Below are positions 59,688 through 64,000 of a stretch of DNA of 64,000 bases, in pieces (the first letter of the stretch is position 1; each line of letters begins with the position of its first letter). The stretch covers positions 806,001-870,000 of the forward strand of contig NZ_CP011524.1 in the NCBI RefSeq assembly GCF_004154955.1, in the 5' to 3' direction. The notes beneath the pieces were generated by a model. That model saw only the letters and a list, made by a program, of their open reading frames with translations, ran no database searches and was not told where the DNA came from. The position numbers and the translations under genes are program-made. The DNA is from Intestinimonas butyriciproducens. GTDB lineage: Bacteria; Bacillota; Clostridia; Oscillospirales; Oscillospiraceae.

Positions 59688-60470
59688 ATGTTGACGATGG
59701 GAGTAGATATCGGGTCAACGGCGTGCAAGTGCATCATCATGGAGGATGGGCGAGAGATCAAAGCACGCGCGGTGGTACCGTTGGGGACGGGGACGCAGGG
59801 GTCCAGGACGGTGTTCGAGGCGGCGCTGAGAAAAGCGGGGAAAACGCGGGAGGAGATCGAACGGATCCTAGTGACGGGATATGGACGGTTCACGTTCGAG
59901 GCGGCGGACAGCCAGAAGAGCGAGATCACGTGCCATGCCACGGGGGTCCATTACCTGCTGCCCACAGCCCGAACCGTGGTCGACATTGGCGGGCAGGATG
60001 TAAAGGCACTCCGCCTGAGTGAGGATGGTCTTCTGGATAACTTCGTGATGAACGACAAATGCGCGGCAGGGACCGGCCGCTTTCTGGACGTGATGGCCGG
60101 TGTGCTGGATGTGAAGACGGAGGAGCTGGGGGAGCTGTCATCGCAAGCCCGGTCGGAAGTGAGCATCAGCAACACATGCACGGTATTTGCCGAGTCGGAG
60201 GTCATCTCACAGCTTTCGAACAATGTACCGCTGCCGGATCTGGTGGCGGGGATTCACGCGTCGGTGGCAAAGCGAGTGGCGGCGCTGGTATTCCGGAACG
60301 GGCTGGTGAAGGATGTGGCGATGAGCGGCGGGGTGGCGCTGAACAGCGGAGTTGTTCGGGCGCTGAGCCGGGAGCTCAAGAGCGAGATTCTGGTCCACGA
60401 GGACTGCCAGCTGGCCGGGGCCATCGGGGCCGCGATTCTGGCATACCGGGAGGCAAAACGAGTCTCCTGA
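59688..60470 (+). CDS. 2-hydroxyacyl-CoA dehydratase activator (HadI/HgdC type)
   Basis: ASKHA-fold ATPase of 260 residues; start ATG at 59688. GVDIGSTACKCI binds phosphate. Cysteines in NDKCAAGTGRF and NTCTVFAESEV are the ligands for the single 4Fe-4S cluster bridging the homodimer. It injects one high-energy electron into the dehydratase using ATP. Oxygen-sensitive by nature, as expected in strict anaerobes. Confidence 0.93.
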   Translation: MLTMGVDIGSTACKCIIMEDGREIKARAVVPLGTGTQGSRTVFEAALRKAGKTREEIERILVTGYGRFTFEAADSQKSEITCHATGVHYLLPTARTVVDIGGQDVKALRLSEDGLLDNFVMNDKCAAGTGRFLDVMAGVLDVKTEELGELSSQARSEVSISNTCTVFAESEVISQLSNNVPLPDLVAGIHASVAKRVAALVFRNGLVKDVAMSGGVALNSGVVRALSRELKSEILVHEDCQLAGAIGAAILAYREAKRVS

Positions 60471-60515
60471 GCAAGTGAGAAGCAAGCAAGAAGAAAAAGA
60501 AGAGGAGTGATCGAA

Positions 60516-61790
60516 ATGGCAGAACACACCGCGCCGGCGGCGAAGCCGAAGAAGCCGCTGCCCAAGTCCCGCCAGATGATGAACGAGCAGACGGCAAAGT
60601 GCTATGCCGACGCCTGGGCGGCGAAGAAGCGTGGAGAGCCGGTGGGCTGGTCCACCGCCATCTTCCCCCAGGAGATCTGCGAGACATTTGGCGTACCGGT
60701 CCTGTACCCGGAGAACAACTGCGCCTCCGTATCCGCCAAGCACATGGGGGACCAGTTCATCTCCCACTCGGAGGGAGAGCTGGGCTATCCCATCAATATC
60801 TGCTCCTATGCCCGTCTGAACCTGGGGATCGCGGATACCTTCGACGATCCCAACTATGACTATGAGCCCAAGCTGCCCCGGCCGGACTTCCTGCTGCTGG
60901 CCAACAACAGCTGCACCCAGCTGATGAAGTGGTATGAGAACCTGGCTCGGAAGCTGAACATCCCCATCTTCTTTGTGGACTGCCTCTTCAACTACTATGA
61001 GGAGGACCCGGCCCCCCACAAGATCAAGTACGTACGCAGCCAGATCGAAAACTATATCAAGGATATGGAGAAGTTCCTGGGGCGGAAGTTCGACTGGGAT
61101 AAGTTCCTGGAGGTGCAGAAGCGCTCCCAGATCAACTGCCACCTCTTTGACGAGATCGTGGCGCTGAACCAGCGCAAGCCCGCGCCCATGAGCGGCTTCG
61201 ACCTCTTCAACTACATGGCGGCCCTGGTACTGTGCCGGGGCAAGGAGTCCACCACGGCCATCTTCGAGCAGCTCAAGGCGGAGGTTCTGGAGCACATCGC
61301 CAACGATACCAGCACCTTCCCCGCGGAGGAGAAGTACCGCGTCCACTGGGAGGGCATCGCCTGCTGGCCGAACCTGGGCTACAACCTGAAGACACTGAAA
61401 AACTACAATGTCAACGCGGTGATGAACGGGTATGTCACTGCGTGGGATGTGCTGTACGAGCCCGGGGATTTGGACGGCATGGCCCGGGCATACCAGATCT
61501 CCTCCACCAACAGCCTGTCCACCCCCTCCATCATGGGCAAGCGTGCCCAGAGCATCAAGGACTTCGGCTGTGACGGGATGCTCTGCCACGTGAACCGGAG
61601 CTGCAAGCTGATGACCTTCCACATCTTCACAGGCCGGGATATGATCGAGGAGCAGGCGGGCGTGCCGGTGGCGAACTTCGACGGAGACCAGTCGGATACG
61701 CGGGTGTTCTCCGAGGCGCAGTTCGAGACCCGCCTCCAGGGCCTGGTGGAGATCATGGATGAGAAAAAGAAGAAGGGGGCGGCGGAATAA
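60516..61790 (+). CDS. 2-hydroxyacyl-CoA dehydratase subunit B
   Basis: Subunit of 424 residues; start ATG at 60516 behind AGAGGAG. Cysteines in NNCASVS and NNSCTQLMKWY are placed as cluster ligands. With the next gene it forms the radical dehydratase that turns 2-hydroxyacyl-CoA into enoyl-CoA. HadB/FldB/LcdB members are alike by eye, so the substrate may be a hydroxy acid from leucine, phenylalanine, glutamate or lactate. Confidence 0.92.
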   Translation: MAEHTAPAAKPKKPLPKSRQMMNEQTAKCYADAWAAKKRGEPVGWSTAIFPQEICETFGVPVLYPENNCASVSAKHMGDQFISHSEGELGYPINICSYARLNLGIADTFDDPNYDYEPKLPRPDFLLLANNSCTQLMKWYENLARKLNIPIFFVDCLFNYYEEDPAPHKIKYVRSQIENYIKDMEKFLGRKFDWDKFLEVQKRSQINCHLFDEIVALNQRKPAPMSGFDLFNYMAALVLCRGKESTTAIFEQLKAEVLEHIANDTSTFPAEEKYRVHWEGIACWPNLGYNLKTLKNYNVNAVMNGYVTAWDVLYEPGDLDGMARAYQISSTNSLSTPSIMGKRAQSIKDFGCDGMLCHVNRSCKLMTFHIFTGRDMIEEQAGVPVANFDGDQSDTRVFSEAQFETRLQGLVEIMDEKKKKGAAE

Positions 61791-62914
61791 TGTCGGAGAT
61801 CAAGGCGATACTGGAAGAGCTGGCGGAGGTATCCGGGAATCCCCGGAAGCAGATGGAGAAATATCTGTCGGCGGGGAAGAAGGTCGTGGGCTGCTTCCCT
61901 GTGTACACGCCGGAGGAGCTGGTGCACGCCGGGGGTATGATCCCCATGGGCCTGTGGGGCGGACAGATCACGCCGTCTGTGGCGGGAAAGTATAACCCGA
62001 TCTTCACATGCTCCATCATGCGCTCCTGTATGGAATACGGGATGACGGGGGTGTACGAGGGCCTGACGTGCGCGGTGATGCCGATGCTGTGCGACACGTT
62101 CCGCGGCATGAGCGCGGCGTGGCGGTCCGGTGTGAAGGACATCCCGCTGGTGTCGTTCATCCACCCGCAGAACCGGACGGACTCCGATGCATTTTCGTTC
62201 CTGGTGGAGGAGTACCGGGCGGCGGCGAAGAAGCTGGAGGAAGTGACGGGATGCACCATTACGGAGGAGTCTCTGGCGCAGAGCATCGAGGTGTATAACG
62301 AGCACTCGGCGACGATGATGGCGTTTGCGAAGGCGGCCAACGACCACCTGGACGTGATCACGCCGGTGGCGCGGCACGCGGTGTTCAAGAGCGCGCTGTT
62401 CATGGAGAAGGGGGAGCACACGGAGAAGGTGAAGGAGCTCCTCTCGGCTCTGGAGGGGCTGCCGAAGTATGAGCACAAGGGGAAGAAAGTGATCCTGACG
62501 GGGATCACGGCGGAGCCCGACGAGTTTTTGGAGCTGTTCACGGAGTGCGGGATTGCGGTGGTCGGGGACGATCTGGCGCAGGAGTCCCGGCTGTACCGGA
62601 CGGCGATCCCGAAGCGTGGAACGGCGCTGGAGGATCTGGCGGGGCAGTGGTTTGAGCGGAAGGGATGCTCGATGGTGCATGAGGTGGAAAGCACACGGGG
62701 CTCCATGCTGGTGGAGATGGCGCAGGCCGCGGGGGCCCAGGGGATCGTGGTGTGCCTGATGCGCTTCTGCGATGTGGAGGAGTACGACTATCCCATGATC
62801 GCACAGTCCGCCAAAGAGGCCGGCCTGCGCTGCCTCTGCCTGGAGATCGACCAGAGCACCCAGAACAACGAGCAGTCCCACACCAAGATCCAGAGCTTCG
62901 CTGAGATGGCATAG
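61790..62914 (+). CDS. 2-hydroxyacyl-CoA dehydratase subunit C
   Basis: Partner subunit of 374 residues. Its ATG overlaps the upstream TAA by 1 bp. Cysteines in KVVGCFPVYTPEE and FTCSIMRSCMEYG are the likely cluster ligands. The operon lacks the acyl-CoA dehydrogenase and EtfBA usually found downstream of hadBC, so the enoyl-CoA must be reduced by enzymes elsewhere or used by the MaoC hydratase. Confidence 0.92.
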   Translation: MSEIKAILEELAEVSGNPRKQMEKYLSAGKKVVGCFPVYTPEELVHAGGMIPMGLWGGQITPSVAGKYNPIFTCSIMRSCMEYGMTGVYEGLTCAVMPMLCDTFRGMSAAWRSGVKDIPLVSFIHPQNRTDSDAFSFLVEEYRAAAKKLEEVTGCTITEESLAQSIEVYNEHSATMMAFAKAANDHLDVITPVARHAVFKSALFMEKGEHTEKVKELLSALEGLPKYEHKGKKVILTGITAEPDEFLELFTECGIAVVGDDLAQESRLYRTAIPKRGTALEDLAGQWFERKGCSMVHEVESTRGSMLVEMAQAAGAQGIVVCLMRFCDVEEYDYPMIAQSAKEAGLRCLCLEIDQSTQNNEQSHTKIQSFAEMA

Positions 62915-63070
62915 GCCACTTTGACCCAATAGACTTTGACCGGTTGGGCATCAGGCCCTCCCCCGCACAGGGACTTTGGTAAATGGGATCTCTGTGTCGG
63001 AGGGGGGCGGCCCGACAGGGTATCTGCGCGAAATGAATTACAAATAATTCTTTTAATGTAAGTATATAGG

Positions 63071-63205
63071 TGGAATGTCCCCTCTTTGGCGCTGTCACTG
63101 CATAACAACCCCCCACTGCGGCACGCCGGAGAGGGTTTCCAGCGGACCGAAGTGGGGGCGGCCAGCAGCTAAGGGGACATGGCAGGCAAAGCATGTGCCG
63201 CCGGA
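63071..63205 (+). ncRNA. Candidate structured RNA
   Basis: Nested pairings in the 62.92-63.22 kb gap: ATGTCCCCT (63075-63083) with AGGGGACAT (63172-63180); TGGCGCTG (63087-63094) with CAGC-A-GCTA (63163-63171); CCCCCACT (63110-63117) with AGTGGGGG (63151-63158); CGCcGGA (63124-63130) with TCCaGCG (63138-63144). A 15-nt single-stranded 5' loop (63095-63109) faces four bases, a rod with a central bubble reminiscent of 6S RNA but shorter. An AT-rich promoter-like patch (TTACAA and TATATA, 63039-63068) lies just upstream. No known family sequence was recognised and no clear terminator follows. Strand is uncertain. Confidence 0.4.
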
Positions 63206-63224
63206 GGGGTACTCTCAGCGGAAG

Positions 63225-64000
63225 CTAACCCTCAGTATTCTGGTACTGCTCCATGTACTTGATCAGGAAAGAGCGGAATTGATGGGCCGCGACGGAGAGC
63301 TTGCGCCCTTTGTGCCAGGCAATGACCTGGGTCCGGGGGACAAGGGGCTGTGACAGCTTGGCATATTCAAACGTGCTGAGTATGTTGCTGGCGATTCCCA
63401 GCACAGAGGAGAAGCCGATCCCATAATTGGCCCGGAGCATTTCGGTGCGGAGCTGGTAATCGCACTCGACGACCACGTTGGGCTTAAAGCCGGAGGCGGC
63501 ACAGATCTCGTCAAACCAGCGGCGGGAGGAATAGCCCTGGGAGAGCGCAACGAAAGGTTCGTTTTTGGCCTCCAACAGGTCCAGGGTCTTCCGGCCGTGG
63601 AAGCGGTGGCTGGAGTTGAATACCAGAACCGGCCAGTCGTGATAGAGTACTTCGTAGTCCCATTCTCCACAGTCCAGGTCCCTGAGGGCGGTGACAATGA
63701 AATCGTATTTGGAAGAGGTCATGTGCTGGTTGAGGTCGTCCAGCTTGATGGCCGTGTGCTGTACCAGAATGTCGGGGTAGGTCTCAAGAAATTTGTGGAT
63801 CGCACGGGTCCAGAGAGACTCGGCCGTGGAGGCCACGGTGAAGCAGTTGTCCCGGCGTACGCCGGCGTCCTTGAGTTCCGTCTTGGCATTTTGCAGAGCG
63901 TCGAAGATTTCATTCACATAGCGCTGGAGAATGCGTCCGTTTTCATTCAGGCGGATGTTGCGGCCCACGCGGTCGAAGAGCTTGACGCCAAGTTCGTTTT
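63225..64000 (-). CDS. LysR-family transcriptional regulator, 5' end off the window
   Basis: C-terminal 258 residues of a LysR-type regulator; the start lies beyond the right edge, as the frame stays open through ELGVKLFDRVGRNIRLNENG, which is the end of the winged-helix domain. The linker helix and the two-lobed effector-binding domain follow. It converges on the dehydratase operon, so a link to it is possible but not shown by position. Confidence 0.92.
   Translation of the reverse strand, partial: NELGVKLFDRVGRNIRLNENGRILQRYVNEIFDALQNAKTELKDAGVRRDNCFTVASTAESLWTRAIHKFLETYPDILVQHTAIKLDDLNQHMTSSKYDFIVTALRDLDCGEWDYEVLYHDWPVLVFNSSHRFHGRKTLDLLEAKNEPFVALSQGYSSRRWFDEICAASGFKPNVVVECDYQLRTEMLRANYGIGFSSVLGIASNILSTFEYAKLSQPLVPRTQVIAWHKGRKLSVAAHQFRSFLIKYMEQYQNTEG

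Noticed and set aside
1-64000. Mobile elements, tRNA or rRNA genes
   Set aside because: No transposase, integrase, terminal repeats of an insertion sequence, tRNA cloverleaf or rRNA segment was recognised by reading both strands.

Overview
This is a 64 kb GC-rich stretch with AT-rich intergenic islands, strong AGGAGG-type ribosome binding sites, Clostridia-type amino-acid fermentation genes (2-hydroxyacyl-CoA dehydratase, beta-keto acid cleavage enzyme, acetoacetate CoA-transferase), oxygen/NO-defence genes of strict anaerobes (Hcp, flavodiiron protein) and a mucin-glycan phosphorylase pathway. It fits a gut Oscillospiraceae-like member of the Clostridia (inference; no rRNA or tRNA is present). 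No insertion sequence, prophage or CRISPR array was seen.

Layout. (1) 1-11.1 kb: peptide utilisation. A D-aminopeptidase (M55, partial) is divergent from a dipeptide/oligopeptide ABC importer, followed by an M17 aminopeptidase, an S9 peptidase and a PLP C-S lyase. (2) 11.3-22.3 kb: a PAS-type sigma-54 activator faces a perfect -24/-12 promoter. That promoter drives a GntP permease, two tandem 6-oxocamphor-hydrolase-like crotonases, a beta-keto acid cleavage enzyme (BKACE), a hydroxyacyl dehydrogenase, an OFA-type MFS transporter, an AtoDA-type CoA-transferase and a thiolase. Together they look like a complete route from a cyclic beta-diketone to acetyl-CoA, possibly phloroglucinol-like. (3) 22.4-32.3 kb, minus strand: a sugar kinase, a giant secreted M28+M14 peptidase with S-layer anchors, an M18 aminopeptidase and an LpdD-like protein. 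(4) 32.3-38.1 kb, minus: a LacI-controlled operon (regulator, ribokinase, nucleoside hydrolase, sugar ABC importer) whose last permease gene is truncated and fused to the 3' end of a ubiX gene. (5) 38.3-41.6 kb: ferredoxin protein, Crp/Fnr regulator and hybrid cluster protein, a nitrosative-stress module. (6) 41.8-52.0 kb: galacto-N-biose/lacto-N-biose utilisation. ABC importer, small membrane protein and GH112 phosphorylase run on the minus strand; AraC regulator, galE, nucleotidyltransferase and nahK run on the plus strand. (7) 52.1-55.8 kb: an Rrf2 regulator, a three-part fusion (acyl-CoA dehydrogenase + EtfA FAD domain + rubredoxin) and a flavodiiron protein. (8) 56.0-57.6 kb, minus: SDR and metallo-beta-lactamase-fold pair. 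(9) 57.9-62.9 kb: MaoC hydratase, family III CoA-transferase, dehydratase activator and two dehydratase subunits, then a LysR regulator (partial) converging from the right edge.

The most interesting systems are the acyl-CoA dehydrogenase/EtfA/rubredoxin fusion beside a flavodiiron protein, which reads as a self-contained wire from acyl-CoA to O2 or NO; the sigma-54 beta-diketone/BKACE operon; the permease-ubiX chimera; an array of four 22-bp perfect palindromes in the predicted leader of the giant peptidase; and a possible structured RNA near 63.1 kb.

Many long open frames on the opposite strand of real genes were ignored as high-GC shadows.
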